A stretch of DNA of 60,279 nt, taken from assembly GCA_030156895.1 (NCBI GenBank), contig JASGLP010000011.1, positions 1 to 60,279 on the forward strand, in the 5' to 3' direction. Under the pieces are notes generated by a model. That model was not told the origin of the DNA, did not search any database, and saw only the letters and a program-made list of their open reading frames with translations. The DNA comes from Eubacteriaceae bacterium. GTDB lineage: Bacteria > Bacillota > Clostridia > Eubacteriales > Eubacteriaceae. The position numbers and the translations under genes were made by a program. Positions 32,576-43,387 of this stretch are shown piece after piece; positions within the stretch are counted from its first letter, which is position 1, and the number at the start of each line of letters is the position of its first letter.

Positions 32576-33658
32576 ATGAGATATGTACCAACATTTTGTC
32601 TCCGCGAAGGCATGGTACTGAGTAACAGCCTTTGGGGAAACAATGGTGAGTTGATTCTATCGCGAGATGTCACACTTACTGAAGATTATATTAAGCGCAT
32701 TAAAAAACTGAATTACAATGGTATATATATTGAAGACGACTTATCAAAAGACCTTTATATCTCTAATATTATCGATGATCGGGTGCGCGCCCAATCGGTA
32801 AAATGCATCAAAGAAGTGTTCATCCGCTCAGAATTAAATGGTGATCTCCCTGAAGATCAACTCCAACAGGTTGAAGATCAGGTCACCTCAATTGTTGATG
32901 AAATTCTCAATAATCAGAATATGATGATTAATATGGTTGATCTCAAAGTTTTTGATGATTACACCTATTATCACTCTGTGAATGTTGCGGTACTGTCAAT
33001 TGTACTTGGTGTATCTTTAGGCTTAAAGCGCCAGGAATTATGCGATCTGGGAATTGGTGCCATCCTTCATGATATTGGTAAGATTTTTGTGGGGCAGGAA
33101 ATACTTTGTAAGCCCGGCTCTTTAACAAATCAGGAACTTCAGGAAATGAAAAAGCACAGTTCTACAGGCTATGATTATATTTCAAAGCGCTTTAAAATCA
33201 GTGAGGCTTCCAAAATCGGTATACTTCATCACCACGAAAAATACAGTGGCGGCGGTTATCCAAATAACCTCAGAGGCACCGATATTTCTCTATACGGACG
33301 GATTATTTCGATTGCCGATGTCTATGACGCCATGACCTCAGACCGTCCTTATCGAAAAGGAATTGTGCCTTCCGAAGTCATCGAATATTTGATGGGCTCA
33401 ACCAACACTGTTTTCGACCCTGAACTGGTGGAGCTTTTTATTAAAAAAATCGCCCCCTATCCGATTGGCACCTATGTTCGCCTCAGCAATGGAAATATTG
33501 GCATGATTGTTAAAAATTATTCTAATTTTTGCATGCGACCAATGATTCGAATTTTTAAGCATGGGCACCAAAATGTAAAACCCTATGAAGTCAATTTAAG
33601 TGACAGTTCTACATTAAATGTTACAATCACAGAAGTGATTACCCCATCTTTCCAATAA
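32576..33658 (+). CDS. HD-GYP domain protein (probable cyclic-di-GMP phosphodiesterase)
   Basis: 360 residues. The HD-GYP domain occupies residues 120-310: YHSVNVAVLSIVLG, HDIGKIFVGQEIL, HHHEKYSGGGYP, and ADVYDAMTSDRPYRKG. HD and GYP residues are intact, so hydrolysis of cyclic di-GMP is expected. The N-terminal 110 residues form a short sensory or dimerisation part (LTEDYIKRIKKLNYNGIYIE). The ATG at 32576 has TGGAGGATCCT. Not part of tup; its own terminator follows. Confidence 0.92.
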   Translation: MRYVPTFCLREGMVLSNSLWGNNGELILSRDVTLTEDYIKRIKKLNYNGIYIEDDLSKDLYISNIIDDRVRAQSVKCIKEVFIRSELNGDLPEDQLQQVEDQVTSIVDEILNNQNMMINMVDLKVFDDYTYYHSVNVAVLSIVLGVSLGLKRQELCDLGIGAILHDIGKIFVGQEILCKPGSLTNQELQEMKKHSSTGYDYISKRFKISEASKIGILHHHEKYSGGGYPNNLRGTDISLYGRIISIADVYDAMTSDRPYRKGIVPSEVIEYLMGSTNTVFDPELVELFIKKIAPYPIGTYVRLSNGNIGMIVKNYSNFCMRPMIRIFKHGHQNVKPYEVNLSDSSTLNVTITEVITPSFQ

Positions 33659-33687
33659 AAAAAGATGCCAAGCGCATCTTTTTTTAT
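33657..33687. terminator. Bidirectional terminator
   Basis: AAAAAAAGATGC-CAAGC-GCATCTTTTTTT lies between convergent HD-GYP and ClC genes, overlapping the latter's stop, and serves both. Confidence 0.85.
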
Positions 33688-34913
33688 TTGTCTGCTTTTT
33701 TCTGATCCCTTAAAAGTTTAGGGAAGGCACCTCCGGCCATCGCTCCAAAAGTTACTGGAATCACACCATTAACCGGGAAACAAATCATCAGGAGCAGAAC
33801 AACAACAAGCGGTTTTTTTAGAATAAAACCGGTTAAAGAGGCCGTAACGATTGCAACTGTAAAAACTGGATCAACCGGTAAATAGGGTGCCAATGCATAC
33901 CCAATGCAGACACCTGAAAAAATGGTTGGAAAAATTTTTCCGCCTCGCCAGCCAAATTCCTTACAAATTACACCCACTAGTAGTTTTAAAAAGCCAGTTA
34001 ACAGCAAAACCAGTGAACCCATTGTCTGCCAAATCGCCATAATTTCTTTCATCTGATGTTCGCCGGCAAACATGGTGTAAGGTAAAAAAATACCAAAAGC
34101 TCCCAGTAACACGCCCCCTACAACAGCTTTTATAATAATCCTCTGCTCAAAGGGCTTGACTAGCCTTTGAATTCCTTTTTCTATTAAATTATCAAATAAG
34201 CCGGCTGTCACACCGACAAGTGTCAGCGGGATGGCAAACAACCATGTATGCAGTGTCAATTCAGAAATTTCCGGAAATTTTCCCCAGCCCATCTCTTTTC
34301 CGATCAATGAATTTAAAAGCACCAGGATACCCGTACCACAAAGAATCGCCAATAAATACAAAAATGTTCTCGTATTTTTGGGCAGTACAAGTTTTTCATT
34401 TTCATCTTCAATATCATTCATAAAACCGAATAGCGGTGATCCAAAAATAGCACCAACTGTTGCCGCAATACCAATCTGCGGAAGCAGCTCCGCTTCTTTT
34501 ATCACCGCTTTTAAACGATCTGAAAACCAGAAGCAAAGACCCGCGATCAGGCCCGTCAAACCTGCCTCTGGACCCAGACTACCGCCAAAAAGCAAGGGCA
34601 GGAGAGCAGCAATCGCTACAACATGTAAATTATTATATGGTATTCTTTTTCCTGCTTTAACCTCCTGCAAAATTTCAGCCATTTCATAGGGATAGGGGCC
34701 ATATTTTTTGCACCAAAGTCCAATCAGCAAGCCGCCAAATGCGCAGACAACAATCGGATAAAAAATAAAATCCACCTGCTCCGGTAAATATTTCCAGATA
34801 AATTCAATTCCCGCATTCATAACTGTCAGCACAAACCAGGTGATCCCCCCAATAAAAGCTCCCATAACTGCCACAGTTATCATCAGAAGCAGGTTTTGTT
34901 TTATTTCTTTCAC
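33684..34913 (-). CDS. ClC-family voltage-gated chloride channel/transporter
   Basis: 409 residues with about ten hydrophobic helices. ClC selectivity-filter segments: GGSLGPEAGLTGLIAGL (the GxxGPE region), KEFGWRGGKIFPTIFSGVCI (GxxGGxxxP). Start: GTG at 34913 with GAGGAGG 6 nt before; earlier ATGs lack a site. Function is anion transport or Cl-/H+ or F- exchange. The external gating glutamate cannot be assigned by eye. Confidence 0.85.
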   Translation of the reverse strand: MKEIKQNLLLMITVAVMGAFIGGITWFVLTVMNAGIEFIWKYLPEQVDFIFYPIVVCAFGGLLIGLWCKKYGPYPYEMAEILQEVKAGKRIPYNNLHVVAIAALLPLLFGGSLGPEAGLTGLIAGLCFWFSDRLKAVIKEAELLPQIGIAATVGAIFGSPLFGFMNDIEDENEKLVLPKNTRTFLYLLAILCGTGILVLLNSLIGKEMGWGKFPEISELTLHTWLFAIPLTLVGVTAGLFDNLIEKGIQRLVKPFEQRIIIKAVVGGVLLGAFGIFLPYTMFAGEHQMKEIMAIWQTMGSLVLLLTGFLKLLVGVICKEFGWRGGKIFPTIFSGVCIGYALAPYLPVDPVFTVAIVTASLTGFILKKPLVVVLLLMICFPVNGVIPVTFGAMAGGAFPKLLRDQKKADK

Positions 34914-35176
34914 ACAGCACCTCCTCATTTCAATGTTTTCATTATAGCTCCCACAATGGTTGAGAGTCAACAATAATCCCCTACTTGACTTTTTCACAAT
35001 CTAAAAACGAAGCCGAAAACCAGATCTGATAAAATAATCTGTTTCTCGCACTTCGTTTTTAACGTTTGTCGACGCTCCTTGAAACGTTACATCGCAGGTC
35101 GCAAACATGATAATTCGATTAATAAAATTGGAACAGTTCACCTGAAGAGTTTCAAATGGTCGCCGACTCACCACAT
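34914..35176. other. Spacer between ilvB and the ClC gene
   Basis: About 260 bp holding the presumed ClC promoter. An inverted pair CAGATC/TGATAAAATAATCTG near 35020 was seen. No gene or clear terminator for ilvB. Confidence 0.3.
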
Positions 35177-36838
35177 CTATTCATAATAGATTTCATCGAT
35201 TGCACAGCCCGCCGGAACAATGGGATAAACCCCTTCTTCATTGGAAATTTTAACCTGCACAAAAACCGGGCCTTCAATTTTTTTAATTTCCTGTAAAGTA
35301 ACATCCAATTCATTTAAGTCTGTTACCAAAAATCCGGGTATACCGCTTGCCTGAGCCAGTTTAATATAATCAGTGCATTGAGCAATGTCCGTTTGGGCAT
35401 AGCGTTTTTCACTAAACAGTTTTTGCCATTGTCTAACCATCCCTAAGGTTTGATTGTCGAAAACAAATATTTTAAGGGGTAGATTATATTTTTTGACGGT
35501 AATCAATTCCTGGCAATTCATTCTAAAGCTACCATCACCAGCAATCAATAACACATCACTATTGGGATTAGCTAACTGAACACCTATAGCCGCTCCCAAT
35601 CCAAAACCCATCGTTCCCAGACCACCGGAGGTAACAAACTGACCCGGCCATTTGACATTCCAGTACTGACCCGTCCACATCTGATGCTGGCCGACTTCTG
35701 TTACCACAAAGCTGTCAGGATATGCCTGATTCATATGGTTTAAAATATTTTTTGGTCCATATATATCAGCCGCTGGTTGCGGTAATCGCCACTTATCTAT
35801 CTGTTCAAGCCATTCAGGATAAGATTTTTCCTGAATCAATTTCGTCAGTAACGGCAGGACATCTTTAATATTCCCCTGAACCGGCAAATCAGTCTTGACA
35901 TTTTTAGCAAACTCCGTCGGATCGATATCAATATGGATAATTTTTTTGTTTTGTACAAAGGCTTCGCAATTACCTGTTACACGGTCACTGAAACGCGCGC
36001 CAATGGCAATCAGCAAATCTGATTTAATGACTGCCATGTTTGTTTCCTGTGATCCATGCATACCAACCAGACCCATGGACAAATGATGATCTCGAGGTAT
36101 CCCACCTAATCCCATTAACGAATTAGCTGTCGGAATACCTGATTTTTCTACGAAGGCTAACAGCTCACCATGAGTATTTGACCTGACCACTCCACCACCA
36201 GCATAGATAATTGGCCTTTCAGCTTGAGCAATCATTTCAGCAGCTTTCTCAATTGAAAGCTGAGAAATTTCCGGATAATTTATTTCGATATTTTGTAATG
36301 CCTGAGGGACATATTCCGCTTTGGTCAAAAATACATCTTTTGGCACATCGATTACAACTGGCCCCGGTCTACCCGACTGCGCCAGTTTAAAGGCTTCCCT
36401 AATCGTATCCGCTAAATCTTCAACCCGGGTAACCAGATAGTTATGTTTTGTTATCTGCATCGTTACACTGGTAATATCGATTTCCTGAAAAGAATCCTTT
36501 CCTAAAAGTGGTGTTGCGACCTGACCGGTAAAAACAACCAGCGGCACTGAATCCAGATAGGCATTGGCAATCCCGGTAATGGCATTGGTAGCACCTGGGC
36601 CGGAAGTTGTAATGGCAACCCCCACCGTATGACTGGTACGGGCATAGCCATCAGCTGCGTGAACCCCATTTTGCTCGTGACAGGGGCCAATTTCAGTAAT
36701 ATGATGATCCAACCGATAAAAAGCGTCAAAAAGTGGTATAACCGCTCCACCAGGGAAGGAAAAAACATGTTTAATTCCCTGTTCTTCCAGACATTTCACC
36801 ACAATTTCCGATCCCAATAACAAATTCTTCGTTTCCAT
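35177..36838 (-). CDS. ilvB: Acetolactate synthase, large (catalytic) subunit
   Basis: ThDP enzyme joining two pyruvates, or pyruvate and 2-oxobutyrate, in branched-chain amino acid synthesis. Catalytic Glu in GPCHEQNGVHAADGYAR; ThDP motif GDGSFRMNCQELITVKKYNL. ATG at 36838 behind GGAAGGGAAG, 553 residues. A regulatory subunit gene (ilvN) was not found nearby, so feedback control by valine cannot be assumed. Last gene of the minus-strand cluster, with hairpins in its leader. Confidence 0.94.
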   Translation of the reverse strand: METKNLLLGSEIVVKCLEEQGIKHVFSFPGGAVIPLFDAFYRLDHHITEIGPCHEQNGVHAADGYARTSHTVGVAITTSGPGATNAITGIANAYLDSVPLVVFTGQVATPLLGKDSFQEIDITSVTMQITKHNYLVTRVEDLADTIREAFKLAQSGRPGPVVIDVPKDVFLTKAEYVPQALQNIEINYPEISQLSIEKAAEMIAQAERPIIYAGGGVVRSNTHGELLAFVEKSGIPTANSLMGLGGIPRDHHLSMGLVGMHGSQETNMAVIKSDLLIAIGARFSDRVTGNCEAFVQNKKIIHIDIDPTEFAKNVKTDLPVQGNIKDVLPLLTKLIQEKSYPEWLEQIDKWRLPQPAADIYGPKNILNHMNQAYPDSFVVTEVGQHQMWTGQYWNVKWPGQFVTSGGLGTMGFGLGAAIGVQLANPNSDVLLIAGDGSFRMNCQELITVKKYNLPLKIFVFDNQTLGMVRQWQKLFSEKRYAQTDIAQCTDYIKLAQASGIPGFLVTDLNELDVTLQEIKKIEGPVFVQVKISNEEGVYPIVPAGCAIDEIYYE

Positions 36839-36870
36839 TTTTTCACTTCCCTTCCTCTTGTATACCAATA

Positions 36871-36970
36871 AAGCCAGAATCATCAATGATCTCTGGCTTC
36901 AAATTGAAGACAACTTACACTAGCCGCCTGAAACAGACAATTGCACTTGTCCGTTTCGGTGTGGGTCTAG
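36871..36970 (-). promoter_or_regulatory. Two hairpins between ilvD and ilvB
   Basis: Minus-strand order: a long stem CCGAAACGGACAA / TTGTCTGTTTC.GG flanked by CTAG, then AAGCCAGA ... TCTGGCTT with a short T-run (TTTATT), then the ilvB ribosome binding site. The second looks like a weak terminator or attenuator for ilvB; the first may be a pause or stabilising hairpin. No short leader peptide rich in Leu/Val/Ile was found. Confidence 0.5.
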
Positions 36971-37028
36971 TATGAAATCCAAAATCTATATTCCCATCGT
37001 TCTCGGGCTTTGTTTGATTTTTTAAGCT

Positions 37029-38693
37029 TTATTTTTCGAAAATAGCACCAGTTGAAGCAGATGTTACCAATTTACCATAACGCGCCAGATAGCCAGTTTT
37101 GATTTTTGGTTCTAATGGCACCCAGGATTCTTTTCGTTTAGCTAATTCTTCATCACTAACTTTTAAAGAAATTTTTCGCGCCAGAATATCAATAGCAATC
37201 AGATCGCCTTCCTCAACCAGAGCGATTGGTCCACCAGCAGCAGCTTCCGGTGATACATGACCGATAGATGCCCCACGGGTTGCTCCACTGAAACGACCAT
37301 CAGTGATTAATGCCACGTCTTTATCCAGTCCCATGCCGGCAATGGCCGAGGTCGGGAAAAGCATTTCGCGCATGCCGGGGCCACCTTTAGGGCCTTCATA
37401 ACGAATGACAATCACATCACCCTTATTAATTTTTCCGCCACGAATGGCTGCCGTTGCCTCTTCTTCACTGTTGAATACGCGAGCCGGTCCTTCATGGGAA
37501 AGCATTTCCGGAGCCACTGCTCCCTGTTTGACCACACATCCGTCTGGTGCCAGATTGCCAAAGAGAACTGCCAGGCCGCCTGTTTGACTATAAGGATTGT
37601 CGATTGGACGGATGACCTCAGGATTTTTATTAACCGCTGTTTCCAGATTCTCGGCAATGGTTTTTCCGGTTACCGTTATCAGAGATGTATCGATCAGATT
37701 TGCATCAGCCAGGGTTTTCATCAGTGCCTGAATGCCACCGGCATAATAAAGATCTTCAAGATGATGACCGCCTGCTGGTGCCAGTTTACACAGATGTGGC
37801 GTTCTGGCGGATATCTCATTAACTTCCTGTAAGTCGATGGTGACGCCAGCTTCGCTGGCAATAGCCGGTAAATGCAGGATGCTGTTAGTCGAGCAGCCCA
37901 GTGCCATATCACAGGCCAAAGCGTTGACGAAATTTGTTTGTGTCATAATATCTTTTGGTTTAATATCACGTTTGAACATTTCCATAACCTGAATCCCAGC
38001 TTTTTTTGCTAAACGAACGCGTTCAGCCAGAACTGCCGGGATGGTTCCATTACCAGGCAAACCAAGTCCCAGAACTTCAGTCAGACAATTCATAGAATTG
38101 GCAGTGAACATACCTGAACATGATCCGCAGCTGGGACAAACGGAATCTTCATATTCCTTTAACTGCTGCTCATCAATTTTGCCGGCATTAAAAGCGCCAA
38201 CCGCTTCAAAAGCCGTATTCAAGTCGCTGTCTTTGGCTCCAACCGATCTTCCAGCCAGCATAGGACCACCACTGACAAAGACTGCCGGGATGTTTAAGCG
38301 TGCTGCCGCCATTAACATTCCGGGCACAATTTTATCGCAGTTAGGAACAAACACTAAAGCATCAAGAGAATGGGCTGTCGCCATAATCTCGATCGAATCC
38401 GCAATCAGTTCCCGCGATGCCAGTGAATACTTCATGCCGCTATGACCCATGGCAATCCCGTCACAAACTCCAATAGCCGGGAACTCAATTGGCGTTCCGC
38501 CAGCCATTCTGACCCCTTCTTTGACCGCTTTGGTGATGGTATTGAGGTGAATATGTCCCGGAATAATTTCATTAAATGCATTGACTACACCAACCAGTGG
38601 CTGTTCCAGTTCTTCATCGATATAACCCATTGCTTTGAACAAAGACCGTTGCGGCGTTGTTTCAACACCTTTCTTGACCTGATCACTTTTCAT
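37029..38693 (-). CDS. ilvD: Dihydroxy-acid dehydratase
   Basis: Fe-S dehydratase forming 2-oxo acids for valine, leucine and isoleucine. 554 residues. Cluster cysteines lie in [32 protein letters not shown] and [18 protein letters not shown]. Conserved [19 protein letters not shown] near the end. It follows leuB by 34 bp. Confidence 0.96.
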   Translation of the reverse strand: MKSDQVKKGVETTPQRSLFKAMGYIDEELEQPLVGVVNAFNEIIPGHIHLNTITKAVKEGVRMAGGTPIEFPAIGVCDGIAMGHSGMKYSLASRELIADSIEIMATAHSLDALVFVPNCDKIVPGMLMAAARLNIPAVFVSGGPMLAGRSVGAKDSDLNTAFEAVGAFNAGKIDEQQLKEYEDSVCPSCGSCSGMFTANSMNCLTEVLGLGLPGNGTIPAVLAERVRLAKKAGIQVMEMFKRDIKPKDIMTQTNFVNALACDMALGCSTNSILHLPAIASEAGVTIDLQEVNEISARTPHLCKLAPAGGHHLEDLYYAGGIQALMKTLADANLIDTSLITVTGKTIAENLETAVNKNPEVIRPIDNPYSQTGGLAVLFGNLAPDGCVVKQGAVAPEMLSHEGPARVFNSEEEATAAIRGGKINKGDVIVIRYEGPKGGPGMREMLFPTSAIAGMGLDKDVALITDGRFSGATRGASIGHVSPEAAAGGPIALVEEGDLIAIDILARKISLKVSDEELAKRKESWVPLEPKIKTGYLARYGKLVTSASTGAIFEK

Positions 38694-38727
38694 GATAATT
38701 CCTTTCTGATTATAAATTCTACTGATC

Positions 38728-39789
38728 TTATAAGTTTTCTATAATTTTCTGACCCATTTCAACCGTATTAACCATTGTCATACCTTCTGAATAGATATCG
38801 CCGGTTCGATAGCCCTGGGCCAGAGTCTTTTTAACCGCAGCTTCAATGGCATCCGCTTCATCATTTAAATCCAGTGAGTAACGCAGCATCATGGCCACTG
38901 AAACGATGGTGGCAATGGGGTTTGCTTTATTCTGATTGGCAATATCCGGAGCTGAGCCATGGATTGGTTCGTACATGCCAAACTTGCCATCTGACATAGA
39001 AGCTGATGGCAGCATACCGATTGATCCGGTTAACATACTGGCTTCATCAGATAGAATATCCCCAAACAGGTTACCCGTTACGATCACATCAAACTGTTTT
39101 GGATTAATAACCAGCTGCATGGCCGCATTATCAACATATAAATGGTTTAATGTTACTTCCGGGAAATCTTTGGCTACTTCTTCTACGATGGATCTCCAGA
39201 AACGAGAAACTTCCAGGACATTTGCTTTATCAACATTAGTTACTTTTTTACCACGTTTCATAGCTATTGTAAAAGCAGTTCGGGCAATTCTTTCAACTTC
39301 CGGACGGGAGTATTTCATAATATCCCAGGCTGCATTTTCGCCGTCCCGACCTTTTTCGCCAAAATAGATACCACCTGTCAGTTCTCGTACGACCATGATA
39401 TCCAGGCCATCGCCAATTATTTCTGCTTTTAAAGGACAAGAATCCATTAATTCTTCATACAGAATGGCTGGTCTCAGATTGGCATAAAGGCCCAGGCTTT
39501 TTCGCAATGCCAGTAGACCCGCTTCCGGTCGTTTATCACCAGGCACATTATCCCACTTAGGACCGCCCAAAGCGCCTAAGAGCACGGCATCACTGTTTTT
39601 ACAAATATCAATGGTTTCCTGCGGCAGTGGCGTATCGCAAGCGTCAATCGCTGCACCGCCAGCTAATACTTCGGTATAATCAAAGGTATGATCAAACTTA
39701 TCTGCCACAGCATCCAAAACTTTCACACTGGCTGCCACAATTTCCGGTCCGATTCCATCTCCGGGAATCACTGCTATTTTATAATTCAT
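38728..39789 (-). CDS. leuB: 3-isopropylmalate dehydrogenase
   Basis: NAD-dependent decarboxylating dehydrogenase; in the citramalate route it also processes erythro-3-methylmalate. 353 residues: [91 protein letters not shown]. leuCD is not in the window. The 279-bp gap before it holds hairpin element C. Confidence 0.96.
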   Translation of the reverse strand: MNYKIAVIPGDGIGPEIVAASVKVLDAVADKFDHTFDYTEVLAGGAAIDACDTPLPQETIDICKNSDAVLLGALGGPKWDNVPGDKRPEAGLLALRKSLGLYANLRPAILYEELMDSCPLKAEIIGDGLDIMVVRELTGGIYFGEKGRDGENAAWDIMKYSRPEVERIARTAFTIAMKRGKKVTNVDKANVLEVSRFWRSIVEEVAKDFPEVTLNHLYVDNAAMQLVINPKQFDVIVTGNLFGDILSDEASMLTGSIGMLPSASMSDGKFGMYEPIHGSAPDIANQNKANPIATIVSVAMMLRYSLDLNDEADAIEAAVKKTLAQGYRTGDIYSEGMTMVNTVEMGQKIIENL

Positions 39790-39877
39790 TCACTTTTCTC
39801 CTGCAATTTTTTTATATTCGCTAAATCTTTAATTCGGCATTTCTAATATGAAAACCATGACTTATTAGTCATATTTA

Positions 39878-40050
39878 AGACAAAGCTAATTTTGAATCCC
39901 TGAACACCGACAATTGGCTTTTCAGCTGTCTGCCTCGGGGCGAACAGTTGCTGGAAAACGCTTTTAATAATAGTTTCAAATTGAGCAACTGTACGAATCC
40001 GCGCGCAGACTGCGAAATCCAATTGGTCGGTGCGGGGGTTATTTCACGCC
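39878..40050 (-). repeat. Hairpin element, copy C
   Basis: ACACCGACAATTGG (39904) to CCAATTGGTCGGTGC (40033), same orientation as copy A, with inner blocks CTGTCTGCCTCGGGGCGAAC and CAACTGTACGAATCCGCGCG. The outer end AGACAAAGCTAAT at 39878 matches the other copies. It lies between cimA and leuB, probably inside the operon transcript. A small hairpin ATGACT-TATT-AGTCAT (39857-39872) adjoins on one side only, so no target duplication is visible. Confidence 0.8.
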
Positions 40051-40068
40051 ACAATTTAATCAGTTATT

Positions 40069-41646
40069 TCACTTTTTTTCTTCATCACAAAGAAGCTTAT
40101 ACTCAATTGAATCCGTCAGGGCGATCAGACTGGCTTCGATCACGTCTGTGGAAACCCCCACGCTGGTCCAGATATCTTGGCCATCAGAGCTTTCAATCAG
40201 TACCCGAACTTTAGCTGCTGTGGCCGATTTTGAATCAATCACACGGACTTTAAAGTCTGTCAGCCGGACATTTTTGATGGTCGGATAAAAGACTTCCAGG
40301 GCTTTTCTCAGCGCCTTATCGAGGGCATTAACCGGTCCATCGCCTTCCGCCGCATTAATCTCTGACTGACCATCCACATTAATTTTAACCACTGCTGATG
40401 AGGACAGACTTTCATCCGAGTGGGGCTTTTCGCCGATGGTTTTGAAATCTTCCAGGGTAAAGAAGGGTTTATGTTTACCCAGTTCTTTTCTGATCAGCAG
40501 TTTTACGCTGCTTTCCGCCCCTTCAAACTGATAGCCCTGATATTCCAGCTCTTTGATGCGATCCATTACCTGGGTCGTTTCTTCAGATTTTTTGGTCAGG
40601 GTCGGGTCGACTTCATTAATCAGCTGAATAATGGTCGAGCGGCCAGAAACCTCAGACATCAGAATTCGCCGTTCATTCCCCACCGATTCCGGTGGCACAT
40701 GTTCAAAGGAAGCCGGATTTTTCATGACTGCATCAATGTGCATGCCGCCCTTATGGGCAAAGGATGATTTTCCAACGAAGGGCATCTGGTTGCTTAAAGT
40801 AAAGTTAGAGATCTCCGCAATTCTAATAGCGGACGATGTTAACTTTTGCATTTCAGCTTCCGACAAACACTCATAGCCCATTTTTAGCTGTAAATTAGGA
40901 ATAATCGTCGATAGATTGGCATTACCGGAACGCTCACCATATCCCAAAAATGTTCCCTGCACTTGTCGCACGCCTGCTTCAACCGCCATCAGCGAGTTGG
41001 CAACCGCCAGACCACTGTCATTATGACAATGAATACCCAGGGGAATGGACAGCTTACTCTTAACATCCGTCACAATTTTAAAAATTTCTGACGGCAGAGT
41101 TCCACCATTGGTATCGCAGAGAGCCAGATAATCAGCGCCGCCTTCCTGAGCGGCCAGCAGGGCATCAATGGCATAAGCGGGATCAGCTTTATAGCCATCA
41201 AAAAAATGCTCAGCATCGAAGGTGACATCTTTGCCATGGGCTTTTAAATAAGCCATGGTATCCTGAATCATTTTTAGATTTTCATCTAAAGTAGTTTTGA
41301 TAATATCCGTGATGTGAAAGGTCCAGCTTTTTCCAAAAATCGCCACTGCCGGCGTTTGTGTATCAAGAATTGCTGCTAGATTAGCATCGTCCTCAACATG
41401 AATACCACCCCGCCGGGTACTGCCGAAAGCGACTAGTTTTGCATGCTTGAGTTTGGCATTTTTTATCCGATTAAAAAATTCGATATCTTTGGGATTGGAA
41501 CCGGGATTTCCGGCTTCAATATAGTCAACACCCATACGATCAAGCGTTTCCATTACCCGGATCTTATCCTCAACTGAAAATGAAATACCTTCCGCCTGCG
41601 CGCCATCCCGTAACGTTGAATCAAATACAAGTATCTTTTCACCCAT
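40069..41646 (-). CDS. cimA: (R)-citramalate synthase
   Basis: Condenses pyruvate with acetyl-CoA to citramalate, feeding isoleucine synthesis without threonine. 525 residues: FDSTLRDGAQAEGISFSVED, FGSTRRGGIHVEDD, LALCDTNGGTLPSEIFKIVT, GIHCHNDSGLAVANSLMAV; the C-terminal LeuA-dimer-like domain (VLIESSDGQDIWTSVGVS) should bind the regulator. Start at 41646 behind GGAGGCAGGC; it follows leuA by 13 bp. The LRDGAQAE form separates it from LeuA. Confidence 0.94.
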   Translation of the reverse strand: MGEKILVFDSTLRDGAQAEGISFSVEDKIRVMETLDRMGVDYIEAGNPGSNPKDIEFFNRIKNAKLKHAKLVAFGSTRRGGIHVEDDANLAAILDTQTPAVAIFGKSWTFHITDIIKTTLDENLKMIQDTMAYLKAHGKDVTFDAEHFFDGYKADPAYAIDALLAAQEGGADYLALCDTNGGTLPSEIFKIVTDVKSKLSIPLGIHCHNDSGLAVANSLMAVEAGVRQVQGTFLGYGERSGNANLSTIIPNLQLKMGYECLSEAEMQKLTSSAIRIAEISNFTLSNQMPFVGKSSFAHKGGMHIDAVMKNPASFEHVPPESVGNERRILMSEVSGRSTIIQLINEVDPTLTKKSEETTQVMDRIKELEYQGYQFEGAESSVKLLIRKELGKHKPFFTLEDFKTIGEKPHSDESLSSSAVVKINVDGQSEINAAEGDGPVNALDKALRKALEVFYPTIKNVRLTDFKVRVIDSKSATAAKVRVLIESSDGQDIWTSVGVSTDVIEASLIALTDSIEYKLLCDEEKK

Positions 41647-41659
41647 AAGCCTGCCTCCT

Positions 41660-43195
41660 TTACACTTTTTCCGCATGTACCTGCGTTTCATTAATATAGA
41701 TCATCTGATTGACTGCATCAATATAGGCTTTTAAACTGGCATCGATAATATCGGTACTTAAACCGCGGCCATGATAAACCTGATTGCCATCAGAAATTTT
41801 AACCTGCGCTTCGCCCTGAGCATCGGTACCGTCTGTTACCGCTTCCACGCCATAATCGATCAGGGTCAGGTTTGAGCCCACCAGTTCACTGATGGCTTTA
41901 AAGCCGGCGCTGATGGGACCATCACCTAAAGACACCCCTTCAATCAGGTCACCATTTTTTCTAAGCTGCACGGTTGCTGCTGTGGAAATCGTATTACCGG
42001 TGCTGATCACAAATCGCTCTAAGCTATAGACTTCAGGAATTGCCAGCTGTTTCTGTTCAACCAGAGCCAGAATATCCTTATCGGTAATATCCTTTTTCTT
42101 GTCGGCCAAAACCTTAAACTGTTCAAACAAGTCAAGAATTTCTTCATCTTTAAAGCTATAACCCAAGGATGACAGTTTGTCCACGAAAGCGTGTTTGCCA
42201 GAGTGTTTGCCCAGAACCATCTTGTTTTCTTTCAAGCCGATGGATTCGGGTGTCATAATTTCATAGGTCTGCTTGTTGGCCAGGACGCCATGCTGATGAA
42301 TGCCTGATTCGTGGGCAAAAGCGTTCTCGCCGACAATGGCTTTATTAGGCTGAACTTTGACCCCCGTCAACTTGGTTAACAAGCGGCTGGAACGATAAAT
42401 CTGAGTCGTATCAATATTGGTATCTGCCTGATAAATATCATTTCTGGTTTTTAAAGCCATGACGATTTCTTCCAGAGCCGCATTCCCGGCTCGTTCACCA
42501 ATGCCATTGATGGTACACTCCACCTGACCGGCGCCAGCCTGAATGGCCGCCAATGAATTGGCTACCGCCAAGCCCAAATCATCGTGTACATGGGCTGAAA
42601 TAACAGCTTTATCAATATTAGGAACATTATTTCTGATTCCTTGGATAAATCTAAAATATTCATCCGGGGTAGCATAGCCCACAGTATCAGGGACGTTTAC
42701 CACACAAACCCCTTGATCAATGACCGCTTCCAGCACCTGATATAAGAATTCCGGTCTTGTTCGCGAAGCATCTTCTGCTGAGAATTCCACTTCGCCGCAA
42801 AGATTTCTGGCATATTTAGCCATGGCAATGGCTTTTTCAAGCACCGCATCCGGCTTCATTTTTAACTTGTACTCCATATGCAAATCAGAAGTGGCTATGA
42901 AAAAATGAATTCTTGGATTAACTGCCGTTTTAATCGCCTCATAAGCTGTAGAAATATCTTTTTCAGTGCTTCTAGCCAGACTGGCAACGGTTGCGTTTTT
43001 AATTTCATTAGCGACTAACTGAACTGACTCAAAATCACCCGGAGAAGCAATGGCAAATCCGGCTTCGATGACGTCGATCTTTAGCCTTTCGAGCTGTTTG
43101 GCCATCTCCAATTTTTCTTTTAAATTCATGCTGCATCCTGGTGACTGTTCACCATCCCGAAGGGTGGTATCAAATATTTTTACGATTCTGCTCAT
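41660..43195 (-). CDS. leuA: 2-isopropylmalate synthase
   Basis: First committed leucine step, from 2-oxoisovalerate and acetyl-CoA. 511 residues: FDTTLRDGEQSPGCSMNLKE, SAHVHDDLGLAVANSLAAIQ, NGIGERAGNAALEEIVMALK, and the C-terminal leucine-binding domain (GDGPISAGFKAISELVGSNL). ATG at 43195 with AGGAGGAGATAAA. A hairpin terminator separates it from ilvC, so it may have its own promoter as well as read-through. Confidence 0.95.
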   Translation of the reverse strand: MSRIVKIFDTTLRDGEQSPGCSMNLKEKLEMAKQLERLKIDVIEAGFAIASPGDFESVQLVANEIKNATVASLARSTEKDISTAYEAIKTAVNPRIHFFIATSDLHMEYKLKMKPDAVLEKAIAMAKYARNLCGEVEFSAEDASRTRPEFLYQVLEAVIDQGVCVVNVPDTVGYATPDEYFRFIQGIRNNVPNIDKAVISAHVHDDLGLAVANSLAAIQAGAGQVECTINGIGERAGNAALEEIVMALKTRNDIYQADTNIDTTQIYRSSRLLTKLTGVKVQPNKAIVGENAFAHESGIHQHGVLANKQTYEIMTPESIGLKENKMVLGKHSGKHAFVDKLSSLGYSFKDEEILDLFEQFKVLADKKKDITDKDILALVEQKQLAIPEVYSLERFVISTGNTISTAATVQLRKNGDLIEGVSLGDGPISAGFKAISELVGSNLTLIDYGVEAVTDGTDAQGEAQVKISDGNQVYHGRGLSTDIIDASLKAYIDAVNQMIYINETQVHAEKV

Positions 43196-43387
43196 TTTAT
43201 CTCCTCCTGTGATTTTATTTATCCGCTTGAAAACCTGGCTGGACATTTTTCAATTTATTAAGGCTGCTTGCTTATTTTGCTTCAACCGGCCATTTATAAA
43301 TCAAATAAGATTTCGATTTTGCCACTTCTGTTCGGCGAATAGTGGGTTCGATCTCTAAATTGTTTTTTGTATTAACAATAGATGGTT

